A DNA stretch of 40,968 nucleotides from contig JBAMDO010000022.1 of assembly GCA_037074765.1 (NCBI GenBank), forward strand, positions 320,001 to 360,968. Direction: 5' to 3'. The DNA is from Mansonella perstans (lineage: Eukaryota > Nematoda > Chromadorea > Rhabditida > Onchocercidae). The notes below the pieces were generated by a model. It was not told the DNA's origin, ran no database searches, and worked only from the letters and a program-made list of their open reading frames with translations. Made by a program: the position numbers and the translations under genes. This document shows, in pieces, positions 20,312 to 33,240 of the stretch (positions within the stretch are counted from its first letter, which is position 1; each line of letters opens with the position of its first letter).

Positions 20312-23300
20312 AGGTGCTAAAATTCAAAAGAAAAAGAGTTGTGAGTAAATGTTATTTAAATTTGTTGGACTAAGTGCAAACTTAAAAACCTAGCAAAGCA
20401 AATGTTCAAAAAATATTTTCATCAATAATAGCAAATAATGTTGTAAAAACAAAGCAATAAATCATGTTTTGTTATATCAGATTTTAACATTTGACTGAAT
20501 TATAATTCTCGGCTTATTTTATCCGAAGTTATCTCAAGTCTGTAGTAATTAATTAAGTAATGAAATCATCAAAGTGAAACTGTCATGTTTTACTAACAGC
20601 TTTCAATTTTAATAGAAAATAATGAACTCTAATTTTCTTTTTTTCAGAAAAAAACATTTTAATTAATCTTTTTTTCCTCAGAAATAAACTGAACAGAAAT
20701 AAATTTCAGTTCAAATTCCCTACCAATTAATTTTCATATAAATTAATTTAGCGACATTTAATTTTCAAATTAAATTTTGAAAAAGAAAAAACTATAGAAT
20801 TTAGATGATAATTCGAATATTTTATAAGCAAGAAAATTTATTACACAGCCTTGGAATAAACAGTCAATTGTGAGAAAATTGTCCAGACCGCTGAGGGATA
20901 AATGGGATTTTTTTTTTTTTTTGCTTTTTACAAAACAGTCAATTCATTTATTATTACATCATCATTAAATTTTACCATAACTTTATTGTTGCTTATAAAT
21001 TAGTTCTTTTTAACAAAAATGATTTAAAAGTTAAAAATTCCATGCAGTTATTTTAAAAAATTATATTCATAAATCGAAATTTCAATAAAAAAAAAGTTCG
21101 GTGCAAAATAGAAGGATTTATCAATTGCAAATATCAGGATGAAATATGGACATAGAAATTCAGCAGCATATAAATGAAATTGAAAAGAGATTCATAAAAT
21201 GAAGAATCTGAAAAAGTAAAACAAGTTTGTGAGGAAGCAAACAAGTTTAAAAAGAGAATGAAAAAGATTAAGTTAATCCGGTAAACGTCAGAGAAAAAAT
21301 TACACATTTGTAAGAAAACAGAAAATAGAACAGAGCAAAACAGTTGCGGCGGGCGGAAACGCAAATGTTTTAAAAAAGAAAAAATATTGAAAGAATGAAT
21401 TTGAAAAAGAAAAGAGATGAAAAGTTCAAAACAATCATTTGAAAATGTTTTGTTAAATAAATGATAGACTTCAGACATATACTTTTGAATTATTTTAGAA
21501 ATGAGTTTTTGATTCGTTTAGAATTGAATTAGCAGTGTAATTTTATTCAATGTGAAATGATTTTTGTTTTTTTCTTGAAAAATTTTTATCCCACAAAATT
21601 TTCTCAGAAAATTGACAGAAATTTACGACTATTTTTCGCATCATTAAAATCTTAAAAAAATTACCAAATAATATAAAGTGCTAGATATATTATTAATATA
21701 TGTTACTACTTAAATCGGCCATGTAGAAAATCAAACCATCAAACTTTTATGATTTTTTGAAAAACTAAAAAGAAGGAAAAAGCAGATTAAATGATAGCTT
21801 TATAGGAGAAAAATGGAAAAGAGAAAAAACAAAAGTAAAATTCATTTCCTATAATTATCATCACAACGTATTCAAAGATGAAATTTCAATATAAACAATT
21901 TTAAAATAAAAAAAAAAAAAAAAACAAAAAAGTATCTGACGAACTTAAAGAGATGTAAGAAATTCGATTTTATAATTTTCAACGGAATGTAAAAAAAATA
22001 TTTTGCATTTTTCCTTTCGAACTAAATTTGAAATAATTACTTCAATTAACAATTTGTTACACCGATTTTATTATAATATTCTTCAAGTATATGACATCAT
22101 CAGTATTGTCAGTTGTTAAAAACATAAACTGTAATTTACATCATAAATATAAATATTATCATAAATATCTTTTTATCATTCAAACTGGAAATAAATAAAT
22201 GAATTTATTTTTGAAATTTCAAATTTAAAATAAATGAATGAAATTACTGTTAAAATTTCAAACTTAAAATTTAATGTTAGATCTCTTTAAACACTTTTTA
22301 TCACTATTACTTCTTTAGAAAATCCTTTAAACAAATGAATTAATACAAAAGAACTATAATGAATGAATGAGCGGAAAAGAGCTCAGATAGTGCCGCATCC
22401 GATAAAACTGTATTAAACGAAAAAACTCGACGGTTAAATAAGCGAAGCTTTTGTAATATTTAGGATTTTAATACACCTTTCCTATACATATACTGTATTG
22501 CATCCAATTTTACAGTACCTTAAATTAAAAAAGATATGAGAAATTAAATTATTAAAGTACCGAAAAAATAATAAATAATAAGAGATAGTAATAACAATGC
22601 AAAAATATTATGAAAATATGAAAAGTTAAAGAGAAAAAAGATGAAAAAGTCATGTCATGAAGTAAAGAAAAAATTAGAAAATTTTAAAATCAAAATTAAT
22701 AAAATCAGAAAGCTTTTAAAATTAAAATAAAATCAGAAAATTTTTTGAATTAAAATTAATTATTCATTCTAAAAATATGAAAGGAAATAAAATTTATTTG
22801 TCATTTTTTATTTCTTCATTATTCAGGTAACTATAAGATTTTGATAAAGAGATTTTTTTCTTTCATTTAATAATAAAATTATTTTTTTGATGAACTGAAA
22901 ATTTCTGGAACAGTTTTATTTCTTTGCTGAATTAAAAATCTCCGGAACAATTTTATTTTTTGTTTTCTCAATTAGGAAAAGAAAAAAACAATTTTCCATA
23001 TTCATAAATATCTATATGCATAAATATATTTCATTCAATCCTATTTAATCTAACTCAACCTAAATTTATCAACCAACCATTCAACAAATCAACGACAACA
23101 ATAACAATAACAATTACCAGTACAATTTTCACTGTATTCCCAATTTTTCGATCACTTAAATTACCACTCAAATTTTTTTTCCCTTCTTTTTACTACAATT
23201 ATCATCCTTCTTATTCGCGTAATAATTAAATTCAAAATTTAACAAATGAAATTAAAATTCAATAAAAATTAAATTTTTTTTTTGCCCAAATTACTTCTTC

Positions 23301-23900
23301 ATATTACACACAGATAGATGAATATCTTTTAGAATAAATAGAAAAAAAAGTATGGAAAATGTAAAAAAGTTTGACCTCATTCTTTAAAAAAAAAAAAATT
23401 CATTTACTTACAGCAAGTAATAATAATAATATATCCTTTCAGCACACATCAATATGAATTGAGAATTTTCAAAATTTAAAATTACTTGAAATTTGCAAAT
23501 TGCATATCTTTAATGAGTAAGATTATGGAATTATAAAATTAAACATTAAAAATAATAAAATATGACAATAATCTGAAAATTTTCGATGAATAAAAAATTA
23601 CATTAATTCTTACAACTAGGTTAATTACTAGCATAACCAATTATAAATTAATATAATTTTTTTTTGTTTGTTTTGTTTCATAATATCAAAAGACGATAAA
23701 TTTTTTCTATGAAATAAAACAAGTTTATAATTGCATAAATTAAACTTACGTAATATCAAATGTGTATAGCTCGATGATAATGAATGTAATTAGTAATTGG
23801 AAAATAATACGATGATAATAAATGCAATAAATGACTGAAAAAAAAAAGTATTTGTTCTAATGAATGATTTCGTTGAACTACATTATAACTATACGAAATA
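20312..23900. other. No supported gene; AT-rich DNA
   Basis: Homopolymer runs (for example poly-T near 20910 and poly-A near 21910) and unique AT-rich sequence. A minus-strand frame at 21134-21478 is Phe/Leu/Ser-rich, as expected from T-rich DNA, and is not supported. Confidence 0.5.
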
Positions 23901-24290
23901 GGTTGCCTATCCAGAATCTGATTGACCGAGAAATATGTTTAAATAAACGATGCAATTTTCATCAATACCATGTTGATAAGAAAGACGAAAAAAAATTAAC
24001 ATTGATTAGAATACCAAAATTCTTTGAAAAAATTTTAAAAAAAGTTTTTTTTAAATTTTTCATACTTTTCAAGTTGCCTGGATCAGAAATGTGAGAAGTT
24101 ATCCAGAAATCTGCTTGGACAAGAAATATGTTTATATAAACGATGTAATTATTTATCAATACCGTGCTGATAACAAAGAAGAAAAAACAAAACAAAAAAA
24201 ATTAACACTGGCTAAAATATCAAAATTTTTTTAAAAAAATTTTAAAAAAGTCTTTTTTTTCCTAAAACTTTTCATACTTTTCATCATTTT
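23901..24290. repeat. Diverged tandem duplication, period about 193 bases
   Basis: Two adjacent copies share in order: a ...tccagaatctg-like start, agaaatatgttta (23929 and 24122), aaacgatg, atcaatacc, ctgataa, aaaattaacat/aacactgg, then A/T runs and cttttcatacttttca. Spacing between matching blocks is about 193 bases. Confidence 0.75.
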
Positions 24291-25367
24291 AAAAAGATAA
24301 TTGTATGGTATTATTTCAAATGTTCCGAAATTACACTTTTCTAAAAAATTCATTGAAGATAGTGTAATGTTCAAAAAATTGCAATCGCTGTTGTCAAGAA
24401 TTGAAATGTGTGAAAAGGTAAAAAGATAAAAAGAAAAAGGTAATCTGAAAATTGCAATGCAGATTATTGTTGAGCTCAATTTTTGTATGTAAAAATTGCG
24501 CATCAATTTGGATAATGATTTAAAGAAGCAAAATAAAAACAAGGCTAACAAACAATAATGAATTAATTAATAAAAAATAATGATAGAAATTGAATTTTAA
24601 TTGAAAATAGAAAAGTAAAGGAAAAAAAGAAATGAGAAGAAAAGAATAATGAAAAATTTACTAATGAACTTTGATAATTAATTAGTTCAGTAATTTATGA
24701 TTTGAGTTTTATTCATTTCTTCTAAATGATTTTCTTTTCTTTTCTCTTTGGCATTATTAAATTTCAATGATATTCTAAATTCTAAAAGTTATAAATAGAT
24801 TTATGCTAAAAATGACATAAACGAAGTGGGGAAATAAAAAAAGGCTAAAGTAAAATTTGATAAGTGTTAAAATTTTGGACATTTTTAAATGATATTATCA
24901 TTAGGAAGAATGTATCAGGTAAATTAATTAGGCCAAAAGGTATCATTTGAAAATGTTTACATGATGGGCATATATTAATCATCGTCTTTTCCCATTCTTT
25001 TACAAATCAATAAAACAAGAATAGGAATGGTTCAATGAAATGATTGGAGAAAATGAATGAGGTCAATTAATTTGGAGTAATTAGACTAAAATACACATAT
25101 TTCATTTCAATTTTTTCATTATAAAAATTTAAAATATAATTCGAAAACTCACAAAACTTTTCCTCTATCATTCTACCACAAAAATCGCATATTGACTGCT
25201 ATGTAACTTATGCCTTAATGATTGGTTCAGATTAATTTCTTTTAATTTAAAAATTTAAATTTCAAACAATCATCGCAAATTTAGTAGTTCAAATATATTT
25301 CCCTTATAGCTGGTTTTTTTTCTTTTTTTTTTGTTTCAATATTTATAAATGCAAGAATAAAGACAAC
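24291..25367. other. No supported gene; AT-rich DNA
   Basis: Unique AT-rich sequence. The frame at 24231-24551 is Phe-rich and not supported as coding. Confidence 0.45.
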
Positions 25368-25550
25368 AAATGAAATATCTATTATAAAGGAAGGTAAAAT
25401 ACTGAGCGCCTTACTTCGAAGGATAAGTTACCCATTGTCATTTTACAATACATATATTATAATCAAATGAAATATCTATCATAAAATAAGACACTGAATG
25501 TCTTGTTGTGAGAGTAAGTTATCCATTGATATATTTCACAATATATAAGA
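25368..25550. repeat. Diverged tandem duplication, period about 97 bases
   Basis: Two copies begin aaatgaaatatctat (25368 and 25465). They share the order ataaaa/ataaag, ctga, agtaagtta/ataagtta, cccattg/tccattg and ttacaata/tcacaata. Divergence is substantial. Confidence 0.65.
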
Positions 25551-28500
25551 TGAATGAAAACAAAAATATCACAAGCTATGAATATTACCAAATTTAAATT
25601 ATTCAACAAGTAATTAATGATAATATCTAAATTTTAAATAGAAAAATATCGTATTTTTAAATGAGAAAATAAAAATTTGAAATGCATTGAAACAGTAACC
25701 TTAAATAACTTTCTGAAATTGATTCAAATTCACGAAATACTCAACCTTTACACTCACAGTAAGTCAAAATTCAGAGCAAGCTGTAGCAATCAAGAAACTA
25801 ATCACTAAAATTTCGATCAACTCAATTATATGGCTATCACTAACTTTTAAAACTAAACTTAAATACCATTAAAGCTAATTAAATTAAACTAAAAATTAAA
25901 TTTAAAAAAACTTAAAAAATTAAACATTAAATTAAAAATTGAAGTACTATATTAAAATATCCGCTCTATGAGACTATAATAGAATGTAGAAAAATGTCGA
26001 AGAAATGTTTTGAGAAAATTTTGAAAAACTTTCCTCCCCCCTTTTTTTTAAATGCCAACTACGAAAAAATTAACCAATCATTTCATTATTTGCCGGATTC
26101 GGTAAACCGGATGAAAACGACAAAAAAAAAATTAACAAGAAACATAAAGTTACTAAGATGTATATTTCGATAATTACAGCGGGAAAAAATCTTGCCTCTC
26201 TATTATTTGTTGCAAGTACGGGAAAAGTTAACAGAAAAAAAATATTAATTCTTAAAATTCTTAAAATTTTCAAAAAAAAAAATGGATGAATACTGGAAAA
26301 TGAAAATTAAATTAAAAATAAAATTGGCAATGTTTTCAATTAAATTTGTCAAAAAAAAGATGAAATTACAATTTGGATAAAATTATTCGCTAAGTGATTT
26401 CTGTATGGAATTTTTCCAATCAATCAGACGAGTTCAGGATGTTCGGGATTGCATCAATCCTGAAAATGGGAAATTCGGGAAATTTACCAAACTAAATGAG
26501 TAAACAATCCCATTAATTGCAAAATATTTTACTTTTATTCTAATTGAATTTTTAAAAAAATCACAATCCCAGAAAAATACGGTGGGAATGAAAATCATAA
26601 TGTACGCTTAAATATAATAAAGTAATCAAAACAAAAAGAAAAGAAATCGAAAAAATAACCATTAAATGTATGTGAGCTTTTTTCTGAATTCTGGTTTTGT
26701 CACTCTTTTCTGGATTATGCAAATATAATTCTTTTTCTTTTATATCAATTTTATCATTAAAAAGAAAATAAAATTTGAAGTGAAACACAGTTTCTTCATT
26801 TTCTCTCACTTCAATTCGGAATTTTGAATTACGCTGTCTAAGTTAGTAATAGTTGAATTAAAAAAAGAAACTAATAAATTCAAATGGGATAAGAAAAAAA
26901 TATATTAAAGTTCAAGTGTTATTTAATTTTCTTCCGATAGGTTTATAATTTTATAGTTTCAATCCTTTCAAAAAAAAAATCGTAGAAACAACGAAGGAAG
27001 AAAATTTTCTGCTCTTTTCTTTTTATTGTGAAAAATTAATTTCGGATATTTGGATGAAAATTAAATGGCTTATAAATAAACGAGGAAAAAACGATGAGAT
27101 ATATTTTTTCCCTGGTAATGAAAATGAACATCCGGAAGGAAGGAAGATGGTTAGAGCTAAGTGATTATTGGTGATAAATGTTGCATTTGCTGTAAAATAT
27201 ATTGAGAACAATTTGGAGAGGTAAAAATCCTTCGGCTAAGCTAAGCTAAATGTGATTCATAGGAAAAATCTTAGGCTAAACTGAATGATTCATAGTAAGA
27301 ATTTAAAGATCAAATGGTCTTTTTTTTTTAGTTTCGTTGCAATGAAATAATCAAAAATAATGCAAAAAAATGGAAAAGCAATATAAAGTGGTCAATTTTT
27401 TTCTTGAAATCAATATGTACGAAAAAAAATTGAAAATTGCTGCTTGAAATCAAAATAAATTTTCCATTTAAAAATTGTTGAAAGGCTTCAGGGCAAAGAT
27501 TAATTGATAAATTTATTTCAGTTATTTAATAGAAATTGAATTGAACTGCTATATATGAAATATATTTGATGAGAATTTTGTAAGTATTGGTGGTGATGAT
27601 TCAAAACTTGAAAAAAAATTTGAATTTTTTTCAAATTCGAACAATTTACACGGTAGGGATAATTGTGAAATTCCCTGACAGATAAGTAATATTAGTGAGA
27701 ATTCCAAATATCTCTCGATTAAACTCTCAAAACACTATCTCACTTTGGGGAGAAAAATCATTTCATATTTGTATGGATTAAGATTTGTCATGGATTAATG
27801 TCACTCACAGATAACATTCACTATGCATACTGAATTCCTATTTGTATTTTTAGTCCAGTTCATGATAATTCAGAAAAGTTTAGGACTACATTAGAGGTAT
27901 TTTCAAATTGAGCCAATCACAAATAGCTCAAAACTCTTGAATGATGCTATTTGATTTGTAGCTATTTCAAAACAAGTACAAATCCAATATTTGGGTCAAC
28001 TTTTGCAGGAAATGTCAAATTAACATTACTACACTAGTGAAAATGGATTACGAATTTAAATTTTAATTGAAAATATCACAGTTGGAAGTTCCAATAGACG
28101 GATTTAAATAACAATTACAAATTCAAATAATGATTTAAATTTTATTAGTGCTTATTGATAAGGTATCAATATGTATGCCTATTCACGCCCGTTCACTCGC
28201 CTTCTTTATTGTATTAAACAATCCTTGTTGATGAATCACAAAAAACCAAGGCATGATTGCCGATAAGGGCAAAATATTGGAAGAAAAGAAAATAATTGCC
28301 AGTATTTATGCCACCTGCAAACTAAATTTCAACCCATACAATCATTCGGTTTAGCTTAGTTAATTAAATAATCGATGGTCACTCAAAATGATATCCTGGC
28401 TATTCTAAGCAAAAAAAAACTCATATCGCTTTTAAAATTTCAATACTTGTAAATCCTTGCACGCAATTGATAAATGATAAATTGTCAAAATGAAATCTTC

Positions 28501-28740
28501 ATATTAAATTAATCCTTGGTTAACAGTTTAATAAAATTAAATGAAAGAGAGGACATGTTTTAATAATATTCCAAGTAATGTTCATCAATTATTGCTTTTA
28601 CCGTATGAGTAAATTGTTGACAATTAATAATGGCATATTCTTTCTGAAATAAATTCATTCATTGAAATTTCTTAATATAACTTCAAAAGGTTAGCATTTT
28701 GAAATAGAATTGAAAATGATTTCAATGAAGTCATAAAAAT
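25551..28740. other. No supported gene; AT-rich DNA
   Basis: Unique AT-rich sequence with A runs. Short open frames on the minus strand (near 26070-26273, 26561-26809, 27023-27211) have compositions expected of AT-rich DNA and no recognisable motif. Confidence 0.45.
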
Positions 28741-28744
28741 ATGT

Positions 28745-28893
28745 ATCATCAATAGTACCAGTATTAATAATAGTAGTAATAGTAACAATAGATAGGAACA
28801 ATAGTAACAAAAATAATACAACAAAAATAACAATAAAATCAACAGTTAAACAATAACAACAACATTAACAAGACAATAACAAAACAACAATGG
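28745..28893. repeat. Imperfect (AAT/AAC/AGT)n trinucleotide tract
   Basis: About 150 bases built from aat, agt and aac triplets (taatagtagtaatagtaac, then aacaataacaacaacatt). It is interrupted and diverged. Confidence 0.8.
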
Positions 28894-31216
28894 AATGGCA
28901 GAAATGAAGAATAAGAAAAGAATTTTTGTCACTGATGTGAAAAGAAAAGATCGATTGATAATCAATTATAACAGCGAAAGCTAAATGGACCATAAGAAGA
29001 AAAAGATGATTCAGGAAAATGGTCTAAATTGAAAACCATTAAAATACTTAATAATTCACCGTTAAAATCATTCTTCATACTATAACCATTATTATTGTCG
29101 TGTAATAATCGGAAATTGTCAAGAAAAAGAGGATATCTTCCCTCAATGTCGTCTTATATATGAAATGTTCGTATTTAATTCAAAATGTACCAGATAATAA
29201 TGAAACCATTGTAATTGTATTATTATCATATGAACTAAAATATCACTATTGCTATTGTGGGAATTGAAATATTAATTTAATTTTTCACAAATTATTGATC
29301 TTTTGAGGAAAAAGAAAAAAATGAAGGATGTATATGATGGTTTCATTTTGAATTATTTTATTGTTCTCAAATGTATAATTATTAAAAGATAATTATGTGT
29401 AACAAATGACTTTGCCGTTGCCAATTAATTAAATAATCAAATATTTGGAATCGTTTACTTATTGATCATTTCAAACAATTTTAGCATAAAATTAACCTTA
29501 TTACAATTGATCCATGAAAAGTTGAAAAAAAACACCTACCTAAAATTAATGAATTATTAAACTGATTGAAAGTTTTATTTTTCATTTCAAATATTATTAT
29601 CAACAATTTACAAGAAATTTGAATACTTGAAGTCTAAATTACTGGAAAATAATGAATGTATTCAAGTTAATGGACATTTACCAATTTTACGAATTTTTTT
29701 TGAAAAAAATTAATACAAGTTAATTAATACAGTTAATAAAGAAATGTACAGCTAACTCATTTTGCCACATATTATTAACTAAACTCCTTTGTCATATATC
29801 ATTATCAAAATTATTATCGCATTACCATTATCATCTTTATCATGTAAAGTAAGTCATAAATCATAGAGAAAAAGAAGCTGCTAATGCTTCGAAACTTAGC
29901 TTCGAAACTTACTGCTAAATTTTCCTTGTGAATCTTTCCTGAACATCTTTTCTAGTTCAGTTTAAACAGCAAGGTTGGGGATAGGGGAGGGGAAAAGAAA
30001 CACTGTGCACTTAATTATTTTGTTACAAATAAATTCAATCGTTTTTAAAACTTCAACTCATAAATTACTGCAACTTAAAAATTATCCAATAAATTCGTAA
30101 AGCGAGTTTAAAATTATAATTTAAGTGAAGTTTCAAGTTTTAAAATTAACCTAAAACTTGTTTATGCGACAATTTATTCAATTTGATATGCTTTCAATTC
30201 ATGAATTCTATATGAAAAGTATATAAAATTTTTATAAATTTCAACCAAATGCTGCAAAAATAGTAAGTAAATAAAGGACAAGAAAAACAAAATTGTTGGA
30301 AGCTCAATTCATGTAACACCGAATGAAAGCCCTTTTCAATGGTAAAATTTTAATTAGCACAATTTAAAAATTGACGATGAGTAGAATTAAACGATGAATA
30401 TTTCTCTCTGTCTCTCTTCCTATTTTAATGGTATCATTGTAACTAATTAGCTCCGATTTATAATTGTATCACAATTAAATGAAGCATTACCCTAAATCAA
30501 TAATCGGTTTCCGTACAAAATGTTCCAAGTTAAATATCATGTTTTCCTTGAATAAATTTACGAAGACATTTTCACCGCAGTAACAGCAACAGTAGTCAAA
30601 TTAATAAAAAATCAAATTAAACAACAGTATTCAATTAATAAAAAATTAATGATTTTTAATTAATACTATACTACCACATCATTACGCAATATTTATGCTC
30701 TTTTTTTATTTCTCACTAATTAACAAAACCCAATTTTTATAAACTAAACAATAGAAGAAAACTAGCAAACTTTTGTTGAATGAAAAACCAAAAAAAATAA
30801 AAATTCCCTTTTTGTTAAATTTTACAAAAGATTTGCTAAATTAATTGTTAAGAATTTCATTAAAAAAAATAGATAGACTGAAAAATACTGATACACTGAA
30901 AACAGCTATATTTTAATAAGTTTAAAAAAAAGAAATTTACTATTTCTTAATTAATAAAATGATTTATTAATTAATTATGCAATGAATTATAATTTTTTTT
31001 ACCACTGATTAATTTCCTGAAGATAACTACCAGCTCTATACATGTTAAGAAATGACCATATTGATTAATTTTCGGAATACATCAGGATAACGAATGATTT
31101 CCTTTTTTTTTAAATGATAAAAATCCCTCAATCACTAACTGAAATATGTTATTGTATAAATGAAAATGAAAATTTATCAAATTTTTGAACCAAGCACAGA
31201 ACTAATGATGTACAAG
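28894..31216. other. No supported gene; AT-rich DNA
   Basis: Unique AT-rich sequence. A short G-rich spot (ttggggataggggagggg, near 29972) stands out only by composition. Confidence 0.45.
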
Positions 31217-31280
31217 CTATAGTAATAGTAGTAGTAGTAGTAATAGTAATAGTAGTATTAGTAGTAGCAGTAGTAGTAAA
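31217..31280. repeat. (AGT/AAT)n trinucleotide tract
   Basis: About 60 bases of agtagtagtaatagtaatag with one cag. Minus-strand frames read it as Thr or Leu runs, which I treat as artefacts. Confidence 0.85.
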
Positions 31281-32959
31281 GCAAAAGTAAGGCAGTAAAA
31301 AAAATGCATTTGCATTCGCCGAATAACTAACAACGCAAACAGTTGAGTTACAAAAATTCGAACAATGTTGATGACGAAGGTACAAACATTCAAACTGGAT
31401 TTACAACAACTGTAGTTAACAAAATAATTTTTTTTTTTTTTTAAATTAGAAATTTGCGTAAATTTAATGAGAAAAGAAATTTTTAGGAAAGAAGTGCACG
31501 ACTCCAAAAATATTTCAGAAATAAAATACTAATATTAAACATTTCAACATATGTGCATTAATAATATATTATATATTAAATATTCAATATATGCAATATA
31601 AATAATATATAGAAGTAATACTGCAACAGATATCCATCATAATAGATTTTCAATTTTCATAAATATTAGATATTCAATACATAAGTATTATTTATACAAT
31701 GTATAAATTTTTGTATTTAAATGCAGAAAGTATTGGATGATAGCAGATGCTTTGAACTTTTGTTGACAGTTCATATTTGAAATGAATTTAAATATAAACA
31801 AACAAACAAACAGCTAAATCGATTAGCATTATCCTTTAAAATATATCAAATATCAAATTATCAGTATTGACGTAGTATAATTTTGTAAGACCTAATTAGA
31901 TGTCAACTTGAGGATTTTTTTTAATAGTCAAGTTTCAAAATTAAATTTGTTATTTGAAGTAATAATAGCGTTGTGTAATAATATGATCCATTTTATGACC
32001 GATCACACAAGAACCAGAATACTAATAATGTCACAATTGATAGTGATAATAATAGAAAGATTACAAAAGGAACAATGATTATAGTAATCATAATAATAAA
32101 AATGATAATTATAGTAAAATTTCAATTAACAATGTCAACTATATAATGAAGAAGTGTAAAAACTGGATCATCGTTGTTATATTACATTATTTTCGACATA
32201 TATCACCAAATCACCAATATTACCATCATTATTGTAATCCTTCTTACTCTACACTTATTATTCCAATCTCATTCTTTTCTTTTTGATAATGGTGTTCGTT
32301 TGACGATAATGATGGTTTTCTTACGTTAACCTTGAAATAATCAACTAATAACTATCAAACTAATTTGACCTTCTATCTTTCATTTTATTTTTACAACCTC
32401 CTTTGTTTTTTTTCGCTTTTGACCCATCTCCCCGTTGATTGACCCTTCTCCCCGCTGACTTCTTCATTTATCTATCTACCTATCTATTCAACAGAAATAG
32501 CGATGAGGTAACCGTTGGCAGCGGTACCTTTCTTGCAGTCAAATAACAATCCGAACCGATTTATCATTCACCTATTCATCACTATTGAATGTTGAATAAT
32601 TGTCTAATAATTCATTAATTCTATCACTTTTTTTTTTTCATTGGCCTAAAATTGCTAGCATCTGTAGAGTAATAATAGCAAACATTTTGATATTCTACAG
32701 TTATTATCACAAATGAATCATTTCTTCGTCTTTTCATCAAACTATTAAACATGACTTTAAAATTGATACATTTCAATATTCACCCTGTCTTTTTTCAAGC
32801 AACACAAAATCAATTTTTATCCAACTTACATTGCTTTAATTTATATCAAAAATCGGCATCGTCATTGATTTGCTTAGAAAACGAAGATTTACAGGATTTC
32901 ATCCACGTTTGATTAACTTTTAAGCGTGGATGACTCTTGAGTTGACGCCATGAATTTTT
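31281..32959. other. No supported gene; AT-rich DNA
   Basis: It includes an AT-only patch near 31560-31610, an (acaa)n scrap near 31798-31810, and T/C-rich sequence near 32390-32490 (a repeated tctccccg-ttgac pair). No coding signal seen. Confidence 0.45.
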
Positions 32960-32984
32960 TAAATGAGGTAGCAAAGTGTGTCCA

Positions 32985-33240
32985 AAACTGCCTCACTCTT
33001 TACCTCAGAGATTCATCTGTTCATGTTCGTCTTAGCAAACTTGAACGGTAACTTGAACGGTAACAGCGAGATTTTCAAATCATAGGTTTTGTGTTAAAGC
33101 ATCCTTCTCCTAGATGGATAGTCCTGTAGAGCTAAGCAAACTCCATCTGCTTCGTGTTTGAAGTAAGAGTTTTCTTTTTCCTAGGATAGTTACATGAAGG
33201 CTGGCAAACCTATCCTACCCGTAGATACTTTACTGGACAT
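32985..33240 (+). repeat. Dispersed repeat element, copy 1
   Basis: It shares an ordered series of blocks with 36500-36740: cttagcaaacttgaa, gagattttcaaatc, a ctcctagatgg-type block, ctccatctg and gtttgaagtaagagtt. It is less AT-rich than its surroundings. It carries a small internal duplication, acttgaacggta twice (about 33041-33064). No coding frame or transposase is evident. Family unknown. Boundaries are approximate. Confidence 0.55.

Noticed and set aside
21134..21478. 114-residue minus-strand frame
   Set aside because: Phe/Ser/Leu-rich composition follows from T-rich DNA. No motif, no splice context and no repeat of it elsewhere.
31149..31507. Thr-rich and Leu-rich minus frames
   Set aside because: They are readings of the AGT/AAT trinucleotide tract and adjoining poly-T.
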